Positions 25,013 through 34,382 of a stretch of 64,000 nucleotides of DNA are shown here, piece after piece (positions within the stretch are counted from its first letter, which is position 1; every line of letters begins with the position of its first letter). The stretch comes from an uncultured Eubacterium sp. (GTDB lineage Bacteria > Bacillota > Clostridia > Lachnospirales > Lachnospiraceae): positions 62,001 to 126,000 of the forward strand of contig CAJTRZ010000001.1 of the NCBI GenBank assembly GCA_910578975.1. Reading direction: 5' to 3'. The notes beneath the pieces are model-generated. The model was not told the origin of the DNA, made no database searches, and was given only the letters and a program-made list of their open reading frames with translations. A program made the position numbers and the translations under genes.

Positions 25013-25636
25013 TTAATCTGTTATGAAATTTGTCTTTATCTTAGGTTCTTCCTCAGGATGGACAATCCCATTTTCTTTCCCAATTTCAATACATTTTAAA
25101 ATCCATGCCATGTTTCTGGCGATATTTCTTACAATCTGTAATCCCTCTTCATCCTTCATAACATCTTCTGGGGTATTTCCATGAACCATTGGCCAATAAT
25201 TTCCATTAATCAATGGCATATGATAAAATTCAGGAACTTTTGCAATCTCATCAAGAGCACTGGTTGTTCCTGCCCTTCTGGCACTGACAACCATTGCTGC
25301 CGGCTTATATTTCAGATATTTTCCTGCACTCCATGCCAATCTGTGCATAAATCCCATCATATTTCCACTAACCGAGGCATAATGAACCGGACTACCAAAA
25401 ACAACACCATCTGCTTTCTGTAATTTTTTTGCGGCTTCCACAACTTCTCCGCCATATACACATTCTCCGCTTTCACTGCAGCCACTACACCCCATGCAGC
25501 TGCCCTGAGGGCTGGCACCTACGTGCATAATTTCTGTTTCTATACCCTCTTCATTTAATATCCTTGCCATCTCATCCAAAGCTGTATATGTACACCCCTT
25601 TGCTTTGGGGCTTCCATTAAACATTAAAACTTTCAT
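25013..25636 (-). CDS. Flavodoxin-fold iron-sulfur flavoprotein / NADPH-dependent FMN reductase
   Basis: A 207-residue flavodoxin-like protein. MFNGSPKAKGCTYTAL is the FMN phosphate-binding loop. CMGCSGCSESGEC is a compact four-cysteine motif like that of iron-sulfur flavoproteins that bind a [4Fe-4S] cluster. GVVFGSPVHYASVSGNMMGFMHRL is the second flavin-binding loop. It probably transfers electrons or reduces quinones and metals; the partner is not known. Good upstream AAGGAAGA. Monocistronic or co-transcribed with the oxidoreductase gene upstream. Confidence 0.82.
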   Translation of the reverse strand: MKVLMFNGSPKAKGCTYTALDEMARILNEEGIETEIMHVGASPQGSCMGCSGCSESGECVYGGEVVEAAKKLQKADGVVFGSPVHYASVSGNMMGFMHRLAWSAGKYLKYKPAAMVVSARRAGTTSALDEIAKVPEFYHMPLINGNYWPMVHGNTPEDVMKDEEGLQIVRNIARNMAWILKCIEIGKENGIVHPEEEPKIKTNFITD

Positions 25637-25657
25637 ATCTGTCTTCCTTTCTATTTT

Positions 25658-26632
25658 CTAATTTTCAAAGGGATACTTTACTCCCATTTTTTCTCTTATC
25701 TCATCCATAACTTTCATCATCTTGATGGTCTGCGCATGTGTCATTTCAGGACATTCTGTTTTCCCCTTCTCTACTGCTTTTACACAGGCTTCTACCTCAT
25801 ATTCATATCCGCTGATCTGTCCTTCCTGTCTTATATCTTGTATAATATTCCAGTTACCATCATAAACCTTAATTCCCTGTATGCAATTAACTCCCTCTAC
25901 TAATATATGTCCCAAACTACCATATATCACTGCACTTCCGTCACCAAAAGAACACATTCCGGAATTTAGATCTGCCATTGTTCCATTTTTGTACCGGATA
26001 GTATACTGTCCCATTTTATCCATACCTTTATCTGTCAATATTGCCGTAGCACTGATATCCTCAATTTCATCTCCCATTACAATTGATGCCATCGTTAATG
26101 GATAAATTCCCACATCCAAAAGTGCTCCTCCTGCCAGCTCAGGTTTCATTAGTCTCTCTTTATGCATCATAGGAAAATTCAAATTAGCGGTCATAAAAGT
26201 AACATCACCGATAACTTTCTGGTCCAATAACTTAACCAATTTCTTCGTCAATGGCATAAATCTTGTCCACATGGCTTCCCCTAAAAACAAACCTTTTGCT
26301 TCAGAAATTGCAATCAGTTCTTTTGCCTGCTTCGCATTTGCCGTAAATGCTTTTTCACACAATACATGTTTTCCATATTCTAAACACATTTTAGCATGCT
26401 CATAATGTAATGAGTGTGGCGTTGCAATATAAATCACATCAACGTTATCATCTCTGGCTAATTCTTCATAAGAACCATATGCCTTTTCCATCCCATACTG
26501 TTCTTTGTAAGTTTCTGCTTTTTCTAAATTTCTGGATGCAATTGCATACATCTGAACATCTTTCATCTGTACAATCGTGCCAGCCATTGCATGAGCAATA
26601 TGTCCTGCTCCTAAAATTCCGAACTTTATCAT
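25658..26632 (-). CDS. Gfo/Idh/MocA-family NAD(P)-dependent oxidoreductase
   Basis: A 324-residue dehydrogenase. The Rossmann motif is FGILGAGHIAHAMAG. DVIYIATPHSLHYEHAKMCLE and GKHVLCEKAFTANAKQA contain the family EKP-like Lys region (here EKA). The C-terminal alpha/beta domain ends with EVEACVKAVEKGKTECPEMT. Members oxidise sugars, inositols or trans-dihydrodiols; the substrate is not evident. Start at ATG 26632 with GAGGAAAGAG upstream. Lies 21 bases upstream of the flavoprotein gene in the same direction. Confidence 0.85.
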   Translation of the reverse strand: MIKFGILGAGHIAHAMAGTIVQMKDVQMYAIASRNLEKAETYKEQYGMEKAYGSYEELARDDNVDVIYIATPHSLHYEHAKMCLEYGKHVLCEKAFTANAKQAKELIAISEAKGLFLGEAMWTRFMPLTKKLVKLLDQKVIGDVTFMTANLNFPMMHKERLMKPELAGGALLDVGIYPLTMASIVMGDEIEDISATAILTDKGMDKMGQYTIRYKNGTMADLNSGMCSFGDGSAVIYGSLGHILVEGVNCIQGIKVYDGNWNIIQDIRQEGQISGYEYEVEACVKAVEKGKTECPEMTHAQTIKMMKVMDEIREKMGVKYPFEN

Positions 26633-26825
26633 TTTAACTCTCTTTCCTCTTTGTATATTATTTATTTCCACAAACAAATTATAACCCATATCAAACGCTC
26701 TATAACAGGTTATAATTCATTTGTGTTAATTTATTTTTTCATTTAAAGTCATTCTACCATATCTGCAACAATATTTCATCTTTTCACTATTTTTATAAAT
26801 ATAACTTCCTACTCTGCTATAATCA

Positions 26826-27371
26826 TCACATTTTCACTGCTGCCTGTAACAGCATTATATGGTACTCCTCGTCCTGAATAATCCTATGCAAAACCCGGTT
26901 AACATGGATATCCTGTATCATCTGTATATGCATTTTGTATTGCTGGATAGCTCCTTTTTCTCCTTCTATATCCTGCATAATCATTTTTTCAATATTATCT
27001 GAAGTTTTAACAGAAGACGGCGTCCACATTCTCTGCTGTCCGTTCTGCTGGCGTGCCACAAAATCTACACTTCCACCTAGCATCCAGATAAGTTCAGCTA
27101 ATTTTTGTAAATGAATCATCTCTGCCATTGCAATACCCAAAATCACTTTTGCCAGGGCACATCTCTGTCCGGACATTCTGCTTTCATGATTAATATATTG
27201 TGTTATGGCTGTCATTTCTGATACGCCTCCACAATAATCCATTGTAAGTAGGTTGGCATATTTCAAATTTTGTTCTGTTACCTGAAGTTCCGGATATGGC
27301 ATCTCCATCATTGCCGGTTTTACAGATGAAAAATTACATCGATTGCTTATAACTTGTTTGTTTTCACTCAT
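26826..27371 (-). CDS. Ferritin-like diiron-type protein
   Basis: A 181-residue protein with a four-helix ferritin-like domain from about residue 35. Pairs of candidate metal ligands occur as ESRMSGQRCALAK, MAEMIHLQKL, IEGEKGAIQQYK and QDEEYHIMLL, i.e. Glu, Glu-His, Glu and Glu-His along successive helices. It resembles rubrerythrin/CotJC-like clostridial proteins, which store or oxidise iron or detoxify peroxide. No signal peptide. The ribosome site is weak. The precise family is inferred from ligand pattern. Confidence 0.7.
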   Translation of the reverse strand: MSENKQVISNRCNFSSVKPAMMEMPYPELQVTEQNLKYANLLTMDYCGGVSEMTAITQYINHESRMSGQRCALAKVILGIAMAEMIHLQKLAELIWMLGGSVDFVARQQNGQQRMWTPSSVKTSDNIEKMIMQDIEGEKGAIQQYKMHIQMIQDIHVNRVLHRIIQDEEYHIMLLQAAVKM

Positions 27372-27517
27372 TATTTACTCTTTTCATAAATACATCCTCA
27401 TAATATTTTATTAATATATATCAAAATACATGATTGCAATTATATACAGTTCCAATTTTTATAATAATTAGAGTGATTTAATTTTATTTCCCATAGAGAA
27501 ATAATATCAAAAATTGC

Positions 27518-27648
27518 TTGATATATTATAAATATATGCTAATATTTAATTAAAGGAAGCACCTACTCCAAAGTGGATGCCTCCCAAGATTGGTTTGTGC
27601 CCTTATGAGCACTGCCTATCCTGTGGGCAGACAGGATAGGCTTTTTTT
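27518..27648 (+). ncRNA. Candidate antitoxin RNA, antisense to toxin mRNA 3' region
   Basis: A plus-strand promoter (TTGATA 27518-27523, 16-base spacer, TAATAT 27540-27545) would start an RNA near 27553. It ends at a strong terminator: stem GCCTATCCTGT/ACAGGATAGGC (27614-27641) and seven T. The RNA is about 95 nt, convergent with the toxin gene, and contains no reading frame worth noting. Its first 34 bases are near-identical to the 5' end of the toxin mRNA, so it is complementary to the 3' part of any toxin transcript that runs past its stop codon. Confidence 0.6.
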
Positions 27649-27766
27649 ATTTGTCCTTACTATTTCTTTTTTGAAGAAAGTTCAGGAATACGATGATAAA
27701 TCCACCAAACGAAATCAATAATGCTAACATTGTCAGCACTACCATAATAATCTCATAAGCGGTCAT
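27647..27766 (-). CDS. Type I toxin, holin-like small membrane peptide
   Basis: A 39-residue peptide, MTAYEIIMVVLTML at the N-terminus and FLQKRNSKDK at the C-terminus, with one hydrophobic helix and a basic tail. This is the pattern of the small holin-like toxins (Hol_Tox type) of Firmicutes, which depolarise the membrane when over-produced. The ribosome site is very strong (GGGAGGTGG). It has a promoter at 27854-27882 and a structured leader containing CTCAG/CTGAG just before the ribosome site. The antisense RNA at 27518-27648 overlaps its end. Confidence 0.78.
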   Translation of the reverse strand: MTAYEIIMVVLTMLALLISFGGFIIVFLNFLQKRNSKDK

Positions 27767-27812
27767 ACATACCACCTCCCTTCCTATGTAATCTCAGCAG
27801 ACTGAGTTAAGG

Positions 27813-27882
27813 CTTGGGAGACTGCCACCCTGTCATAGGTACTTCCACTTCAAATATTATCATGAATCCTTTTGCACTTCAA
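27813..27882 (-). promoter_or_regulatory. Toxin promoter and leader, homologous to the antitoxin 5' end
   Basis: Minus-strand -35 TTGAAG (27882-27877), 17-base spacer, -10 TAATAT (27859-27854). The leader segment 27846-27813 is a 34-base copy of 27555-27588 in inverted orientation. Thirty of 34 positions can pair between the toxin mRNA 5' leader and its own extended 3' end. Confidence 0.65.
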
Positions 27883-27991
27883 TCTCTTTTTGTATCTTAT
27901 GTGCAACATTTTATTTATATCTATCCATTTGAATTATCCTTATTCAATTCCTTGCTTCGTGCTACATTCCACTACGACGACTACATTTTAT

Positions 27992-28046
27992 AAAAATAAA
28001 AAAGAAGAAATAGAAAAATGCACAACCACCTTTTCTATTTCTCCTT
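27992..28046 (-). terminator. Intrinsic terminator after gltD
   Basis: Stem AGAAATAGAAAA/TTTTTCTATTTCT followed on the minus strand by TCTTTTTTATTTTT, 25 bases after the gltD stop. Confidence 0.8.
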
Positions 28047-28069
28047 TTCCTTACCACAACTTATTTCTC

Positions 28070-29560
28070 TTACAAAGTTGTATATCCCATTAATGCCTTA
28101 TCTACTTCTCTCGCGCAGTCTCTTCCTTCGCGAATAGCCCAAACAACGAGCGACTGCCCTCTATGGGCATCTCCTGCTGTAAATACGTTTTCTGCACTTG
28201 TTGCATACTTACCCGGCATTGTCGCAACGTTCGTTCTTGGGTCAGTATCTACCCGAAATGCCTTTGTCACATAGTTTTCTGTTCCAAGGAAACCTGCCGC
28301 AATCAAAACGAGCTGACAGTCTACTTCATATTCTGAACCTTTGACTTCAGCCATGTTCATACGGCCTGTTTTCTCATCTTTCTGAGACTCTAACTTCACA
28401 AGCACAAGTTTACATAAGTTTCCATCTTTGTCTTTTATAAATTCTTTTACTGTAGTCTGATATGCACGAGGGTCTTCACCAAACATAGCAATTGCTTCTT
28501 CCTGTCCATAATCTGTCTTGCAGACTCTAGGCCATTCCGGCCAAGGATTACTTTCGAGTCTTTTATCCGGCGCTTTTGGCATCATTTCCAACTGCAACAC
28601 ACTCTTTGCACCATGACGAATAGATGTTCCGACACAGTCATTTCCTGTGTCACCACCGCCGATCACGACTACATCTTTATCCTTTGCTGAAATAAAAGTG
28701 CCCTCTGCCAATTTTCCACCATTATTAAGCAGTGCTTTTGTCGTTGATGTCAGAAAATCTACTGCAAAATAAATACCTTTCGCATCACGACCAGGTGCCT
28801 TAATATCCCTTGCATTCCTTGAACCACAAGCAAGAACCACCTTATCATACTCTTTCAGAATGTATTCTGCTTTCACGTCTTTTCCAACATCAGCGCCAAT
28901 AATAAACTCTACACCTTCTTCTTTCATAATATCGACTTTTCTATCAATAATATGTTTTTCCAATTTCATATTTGGAATTCCATACATCAGCAGTCCACCG
29001 ATTCTGTCGTCACGTTCATAAACAGTTACACTGTGACCTCTCTTATTTAACTGGTCTGCTACTGCAAGTCCTGACGGGCCGGAACCAATCACTGCTACTT
29101 TCTTTCCTGTTCGAACAGACGGTGCTTTTGCTCCCGCAAATCCTTTCTCGTATGCATTTTCGATAATCAAATGCTCATTTGCCCTGACAGAAACTGCCTC
29201 ACCATTCAACCCACATGTGCATGCCTTTTCACAAAGCGCCGGACATACACGGGAAGTAAACTCTGGAAAGTTATTTGTTTTATGCAGTCTGTTATATGAC
29301 TGCTCCATATTTCCCATATATAATAAATCATTCCATTCAGGAATCAGATTGTTCAAAGGGCATCCTGATACCATACCTGAAATAACCTGACCATTCTGAC
29401 AGAACGGTACTCCACACTCCATGCATCTGGCAGCCTGACATTTCTGTTTTTCCACAGACAGAGGCTCATGGAACTCATTAAAGTTTTTAATTCTTTCTTT
29501 TGGAGAAACTGCCTTTGCATCTTCTCTTTCATAATCTAAAAATCCTGTTGGTTTTCCCAT
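28070..29560 (-). CDS. gltD: Glutamate synthase small subunit (NADPH)
   Basis: A 496-residue flavoprotein that takes electrons from NADPH via FAD and two [4Fe-4S] clusters to the large subunit. Cluster cysteines appear in CQAARCMECGVPFC, GCPLNN and VCPALCEKACTCG. FAD-binding loop is VAVIGSGPSGLAVADQL and NADPH loop VVVIGGGDTGNDCVG, with VFTAGDAHRGQSLVVWAIREG at the C-terminus. Strong TAGGAGG site. It lies 11 bases downstream of gltB in the same operon. Confidence 0.95.
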   Translation of the reverse strand: MGKPTGFLDYEREDAKAVSPKERIKNFNEFHEPLSVEKQKCQAARCMECGVPFCQNGQVISGMVSGCPLNNLIPEWNDLLYMGNMEQSYNRLHKTNNFPEFTSRVCPALCEKACTCGLNGEAVSVRANEHLIIENAYEKGFAGAKAPSVRTGKKVAVIGSGPSGLAVADQLNKRGHSVTVYERDDRIGGLLMYGIPNMKLEKHIIDRKVDIMKEEGVEFIIGADVGKDVKAEYILKEYDKVVLACGSRNARDIKAPGRDAKGIYFAVDFLTSTTKALLNNGGKLAEGTFISAKDKDVVVIGGGDTGNDCVGTSIRHGAKSVLQLEMMPKAPDKRLESNPWPEWPRVCKTDYGQEEAIAMFGEDPRAYQTTVKEFIKDKDGNLCKLVLVKLESQKDEKTGRMNMAEVKGSEYEVDCQLVLIAAGFLGTENYVTKAFRVDTDPRTNVATMPGKYATSAENVFTAGDAHRGQSLVVWAIREGRDCAREVDKALMGYTTL

Positions 29561-29571
29561 TGTTATACCTC

Positions 29572-32500
29572 CTATCTTGTTGCCTCATAGAATGCTTCTA
29601 TCTGTGCCTGTTCCGGATTCAGTCCCTTCTGCTCCATCCTGGCTATTGTCTCCAGCATCTTCTTATAATCATACGGGATAATCTTCTTAAACTTTGGTAA
29701 ATATTCTTCGAAATTATCTAAAATTAATTTGCCCTTTTCGGAATCTGTGTATTCCACATGCTTCTCTATCATTGCTTTTAATTCCAAAACGTCATACTTA
29801 TTCGATACTTCTTCCGTACATACAAGGGATTTGTTCGTCTTTCTATACAAATCATTGTTTTCATCCAATACATAAGCAACACCGCCGCTCATACCTGCCG
29901 CAAAATTCTTTCCGACCTTTCCGATAACTGCCACACAGCCACCTGTCATATATTCACAGCCATGGTCTCCCACACCTTCAACAACTGCCGTAATACCGGA
30001 ATTTCTAACACAGAATCTCTCTCCGGCAACACCGTTAATATAAGCCTTTCCACTCGTTGCACCATAGAATGCCACATTACCGATAATGATATTTTCATCC
30101 TGTTTAAATGTTGACTCCTTTGGCGGTTTCACAATAATTTTACCTCCGGACAAACCTTTTCCAAGATAATCATTGCTGTCACCGGTCAGTTCTATTGTCA
30201 TTCCCTTTGGAATAAATGCACCAAGACTCTGCCCTCCGGCACCGAAACATTTCACTGTATACATATCATCTTCTAATGTATCATCAAATCTCTTTGTAAT
30301 TTCAGAACCAAATATTGTTCCGAGTGAACGGTCAATATTGGTAACATTCACTTCTACTGTTGCCGGTTTTCTGTTGTCCAGCGCTTTTTTCATCTTCGGA
30401 AGCAGAACTTCTAAATCCTTTGTTTTTTCTAATTCAAAGTCATATTCATTCTTCTTCAGATATTGAATTCTCTCCCCTGCAAAATCAGTATTTAAGATCT
30501 TATTTAAATCAACCTCTGCTGCCTTTTTAGAATCAATACCTTCTTTTACTTTCAGTAAATCAGCACGACCTACTAATTCATCTAATGTTTTAACCCCTAA
30601 TTTTGCCATATACTCACGAAGTTCTTCTGCAATAAACTTCATGAAGTTTACAACATATTCCGGTTTTCCTTTAAAGTTTTTACGAAGTTCCGGATTCTGT
30701 GTAGCCACACCAACCGGGCAGGTATCCAGATTGCATACACGCATCATCACACAGCCCATAGTTACCAATGGTGCTGTAGCAAATCCATACTCCTCTGCTC
30801 CAAGCATTGCCGCAATCGCAACATCTCTTCCACTCATCAGTTTACCATCTGTTTCCACAACAACCTTATGTCTCAGACCATTCGCAATCAATGTCTGATG
30901 TGCCTCTGCAAGACCTAATTCCCAAGGAAGTCCTGCATTGTAAATAGAATTCTCCGGAGCTGCTCCTGTACCACCATCAAATCCTGATACAAGGATAACC
31001 TGTGCTCCTGCTTTTGCCACACCTGCTGCTACCGTACCGACACCAGCCTCTGAAACTAATTTAACAGATATTCTGGCATCACGGTTTGAATTTTTCAAGT
31101 CATAAATCAACTGTGCCAAATCCTCAATCGAATAAATATCATGATGTGGTGGCGGTGAAATCAAACTTACACCTGGTGTAGAATGTCTTGTTTTTGCTAC
31201 CCAAGGATAAACTTTCTTTCCAGGAAGGTGACCACCTTCTCCCGGCTTCGCCCCCTGTGCCATCTTAATCTGAAGTTCCTCTGCACTTACCAGATATCTG
31301 GAAGTTACACCAAAACGTCCGGATGCTACCTGCTTAATCTTAGAACATCTGTTAAGGCCATCTTCTCCTACAGTAAGTCTTTCTATGGATTCGCCGCCTT
31401 CACCGGAATTAGAGCGTCCACCAATCATATTCATCGCAATTGCCATCGTCTCATGTGCTTCCTGCGATATTGAACCATAAGACATTGCTCCAGTCTTAAA
31501 TCTTTTCATAATGACTTCAGCACTCTCTACCTCATCAATAGAAATACCTCCGTTTTCAGGATAATTGAAATCCATCAATCCACGCAGATGGAATGGAGCC
31601 ATTTCTTCGTCAATCATATGAGTATACTGTTTAAACAACTGATAATTATCTGTCCATGTTGCCTGCTGCAACGTATGTATTGTTGCAGGATTATATTTAT
31701 GCTGTTCCTTACCACTTCTCGCCTTATGTTCTCCATTACTCTCCAATGTCAAATCAACATCTAATCCAAGTGGGTCAAAAGCTCTGGAATGAAGCTCTTC
31801 CACACTGTCTTCAATGTCTTTTATCGTAATACCTTCAACACGGCTGACTGTTCCCGTAAAATATTTATCAATGACTTCTTTTGAAATGCCAATTGCCTCA
31901 AATATCTGGGAGCCCTGATACGACTGAATCGTTGATATTCCCATTTTAGAAGCAATTTTCACAATTCCACCGAGTATTGCTTTATTGTAATCATCAATAG
32001 CGGCATATGGGTCTTTGTTGATCATTTCTTCTTCAACCATCTGCTTAATCGTCTCATGTGCCAGATATGGATTAATTGCACTGGCTCCGTAACCTAACAG
32101 TGTTGCGAAATGATGTACATCTCTTGGTTCACCACTCTCTAAAACCAGAGACAATGTCGTTCTCTTCTTTGTTCTAACCAAATACTGATGCACTGCTGAC
32201 ACAGCAAGAAGGGATGGAATCTGTACGTGATACTCATCAACACCTCTGTCTGACAGGATGATAATATTTGCTCCATCTTTATGTGCTTTGTCCACATCCA
32301 CAAATACCTGTTCAATGGCTTTTTCAATATTAATTCCTTTATAATAAACAATCGGAACAACTGCCGATTTAAATCCCGGCTCATCTATATTTTTCAACTT
32401 CAGAATATCTGTATTTGTAAGTATTGGATGATTTATTTTCAGTACATTACAATTCTCCGGCTGCTCCTCTAAGATATTTCCGTCATTACCAATATAAACT

Positions 32501-34119
32501 GATGTAGAAGTTACAATTTCTTCACGTATGGCATCAATTGGCGGATTTGTTACCTGTGCAAACAACTGTTTAAAATAATTAAATAACGGATGATTTCTTT
32601 CACTTAAAACTGCCAATGGTGTATCTTTACCCATAGCCTTTGTAGCCTCAATACCATTGTTTGCCATCGGTATAATACGTTTTAAATCTTCAAAAGTATA
32701 TCCGAAGTTCTTCTGAAGCCTCTGGCGTTCTTCTTTCTCAAAACTCTCAACTCTCACGTTTGGTATATTGATATTTTTTAAAGAAACTAAATTATTGTTA
32801 AGCCATTCACCATATGGTTTTCTTGCTGCATAACTTTCTTTTAGTTGATCATCATCAATTAATTTTCCGTTGACAGTATCAACCAACAACATACGTCCCG
32901 GACGAAGACGTTCTTTCACAACAATCTTCTCCGGTGCAATATCTAAAACACCTACTTCTGACGAAAGAATCAACTGGTCATCATCTGTAATATAATATCT
33001 TGAAGGACGGAGTCCATTTCTATCAAGGATTGCTCCCATGTAATCGCCGTCAGTAAATAATATGGATGCCGGACCATCCCAAGGTTCCATCATTGTTGCA
33101 TAATACTGATAAAAATCTCTTTTTGCCTGGCTGATTGTATCATTCTTCTCCCAAGGTTCCGGAATACACATCATAACTGCTAACGGGAGTTCAACTCCAT
33201 TCATTACAAGAAACTCTAAGGTATTATCTAGCATCGCAGAATCTGAACCATTCACATCTACTACAGGCATAACCTTTTGCAGTGAACTTTTCATATATTC
33301 ACTGCTCATAGACTCTTCACGGGCCAGCATATTATCAGCATTTCCACGTATTGTATTAATCTCTCCATTATGCACAATAAATCTGTTCGGATGAGCTCTT
33401 TTCCAACTTGGCTGTGTATTGGTTGAAAATCTGGAATGTACCAGTGCAATAGCAGACTCATAATTCTTATCCATTAAATCCCCAAAAAACGGACCTAACT
33501 GGTCTACCAGAAACATTCCCTTATATACAATCGTTCTGCTAGACATAGAAACTGTGTATGTTCCAGCATTACTATGTGAAAACACTCTTCTTATAATGTA
33601 AAGCTTTCTGTCAAAGTCTAATCCCTTTTCCACATTCTCCGGCTTTTTAATAAAGCACTGCATAATACGAGGCATACATTCCAATGCCCTTCTTCCAAGT
33701 ACTTCCGGATTCACTGGAACCTCTCTCCAGCCAAGAAACTGTAATCCCTCTTTCTTAGTAATGATTTCTAACATTTTCATCTCACTTTTACATGTCAGAT
33801 CATCCTGTGGCATAAAGAACATACCGACACCATATTCTCTCTCTTCTCCAATATGAATACCTAACGGCTTTGTAACTTTCTTAAAAAATTTATGTGAAAT
33901 CTGTAACATAATGCCGACACCATCACCAGTCTTTCCTTCTGCATCTTTTCCAGCACGATGTTCTAAATTCTCAACAATCTTTAAAGCATTGATTACTGTT
34001 TCATGACTCCGTTTCCCTTTGATATTTACAACTGCACCAATACCACAGTTATCATGTTCAAATCTGGAATCATATAACCCATTTTCCTCAGCCTTTTTGA
34101 ATAATACATTTTGTTCCAT
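29572..34119 (-). CDS. gltB: Glutamate synthase large subunit
   Basis: A 1515-residue enzyme making two glutamates from glutamine and 2-oxoglutarate. The class II glutaminase domain begins at Cys25 (EHDNCGIGAV); the first 24 residues are a propeptide to be cut off. The central and FMN-binding domains include GAMSYGSISQEAHETMAIA, RSNSGEGGES, KPGEGGHLPGKKV and ILVSGFDGGTGAAP. Fe-S ligand Cys are in MGCVMMRVCNLDTCPVGVA. The C-terminal GXGXG beta-helix ends the protein. Start ATG 34119 has AAGGAGGAAAG. Expression is probably limited by the leader terminator at 34187-34233. Confidence 0.95.
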   Translation of the reverse strand: MEQNVLFKKAEENGLYDSRFEHDNCGIGAVVNIKGKRSHETVINALKIVENLEHRAGKDAEGKTGDGVGIMLQISHKFFKKVTKPLGIHIGEEREYGVGMFFMPQDDLTCKSEMKMLEIITKKEGLQFLGWREVPVNPEVLGRRALECMPRIMQCFIKKPENVEKGLDFDRKLYIIRRVFSHSNAGTYTVSMSSRTIVYKGMFLVDQLGPFFGDLMDKNYESAIALVHSRFSTNTQPSWKRAHPNRFIVHNGEINTIRGNADNMLAREESMSSEYMKSSLQKVMPVVDVNGSDSAMLDNTLEFLVMNGVELPLAVMMCIPEPWEKNDTISQAKRDFYQYYATMMEPWDGPASILFTDGDYMGAILDRNGLRPSRYYITDDDQLILSSEVGVLDIAPEKIVVKERLRPGRMLLVDTVNGKLIDDDQLKESYAARKPYGEWLNNNLVSLKNINIPNVRVESFEKEERQRLQKNFGYTFEDLKRIIPMANNGIEATKAMGKDTPLAVLSERNHPLFNYFKQLFAQVTNPPIDAIREEIVTSTSVYIGNDGNILEEQPENCNVLKINHPILTNTDILKLKNIDEPGFKSAVVPIVYYKGINIEKAIEQVFVDVDKAHKDGANIIILSDRGVDEYHVQIPSLLAVSAVHQYLVRTKKRTTLSLVLESGEPRDVHHFATLLGYGASAINPYLAHETIKQMVEEEMINKDPYAAIDDYNKAILGGIVKIASKMGISTIQSYQGSQIFEAIGISKEVIDKYFTGTVSRVEGITIKDIEDSVEELHSRAFDPLGLDVDLTLESNGEHKARSGKEQHKYNPATIHTLQQATWTDNYQLFKQYTHMIDEEMAPFHLRGLMDFNYPENGGISIDEVESAEVIMKRFKTGAMSYGSISQEAHETMAIAMNMIGGRSNSGEGGESIERLTVGEDGLNRCSKIKQVASGRFGVTSRYLVSAEELQIKMAQGAKPGEGGHLPGKKVYPWVAKTRHSTPGVSLISPPPHHDIYSIEDLAQLIYDLKNSNRDARISVKLVSEAGVGTVAAGVAKAGAQVILVSGFDGGTGAAPENSIYNAGLPWELGLAEAHQTLIANGLRHKVVVETDGKLMSGRDVAIAAMLGAEEYGFATAPLVTMGCVMMRVCNLDTCPVGVATQNPELRKNFKGKPEYVVNFMKFIAEELREYMAKLGVKTLDELVGRADLLKVKEGIDSKKAAEVDLNKILNTDFAGERIQYLKKNEYDFELEKTKDLEVLLPKMKKALDNRKPATVEVNVTNIDRSLGTIFGSEITKRFDDTLEDDMYTVKCFGAGGQSLGAFIPKGMTIELTGDSNDYLGKGLSGGKIIVKPPKESTFKQDENIIIGNVAFYGATSGKAYINGVAGERFCVRNSGITAVVEGVGDHGCEYMTGGCVAVIGKVGKNFAAGMSGGVAYVLDENNDLYRKTNKSLVCTEEVSNKYDVLELKAMIEKHVEYTDSEKGKLILDNFEEYLPKFKKIIPYDYKKMLETIARMEQKGLNPEQAQIEAFYEATR

Positions 34120-34186
34120 CACTTTCCTCCTTGAAATCTTATTATATGCAGTGATGTAGGAAACCCTGACTGCCTTAAAATTTACT

Positions 34187-34233
34187 AAAAAAAGCACAAA
34201 AACGAATGGAGTTATCCATGTACGTCTTTGTAC
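34187..34233 (-). promoter_or_regulatory. Transcription attenuator in the gltB leader
   Basis: Between the gltB promoter and start codon lies a strong intrinsic terminator: 11-bp stem GTACAAAGACG/CGTTTTTGTGC (G-U pairs allowed) with inner ATGGA/TCCAT and a run of seven T. The 5' strand can instead fold as GTAC-AAAGAC-GTAC (34220-34233), a hairpin with a hexaloop, which excludes the terminator. Such mutually exclusive folds are how ANTAR-type antiterminators act on nitrogen genes in clostridia. I could not find the companion first hairpin. Confidence 0.6.
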
Positions 34234-34254
34234 TCTTTCTAATCTCTACTTAAT

Positions 34255-34283
34255 TTTATAAACTATTTTTATGCTTTTGTCAA
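34255..34283 (-). promoter_or_regulatory. Promoter of gltBD
   Basis: Perfect minus-strand -35 TTGACA (34283-34278), 17-base spacer, -10 TATAAA (34260-34255). Start near 34248, only 15 bases before the attenuator stem. Confidence 0.8.
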
Positions 34284-34382
34284 ATAAAATTAAGTTTTCT
34301 ATATATTTTTCTTATTTTATTAAATAAGCCATGTTATTTGAATATTAATATTCATCATTTCATTAACTTAATAAAGAAACAA

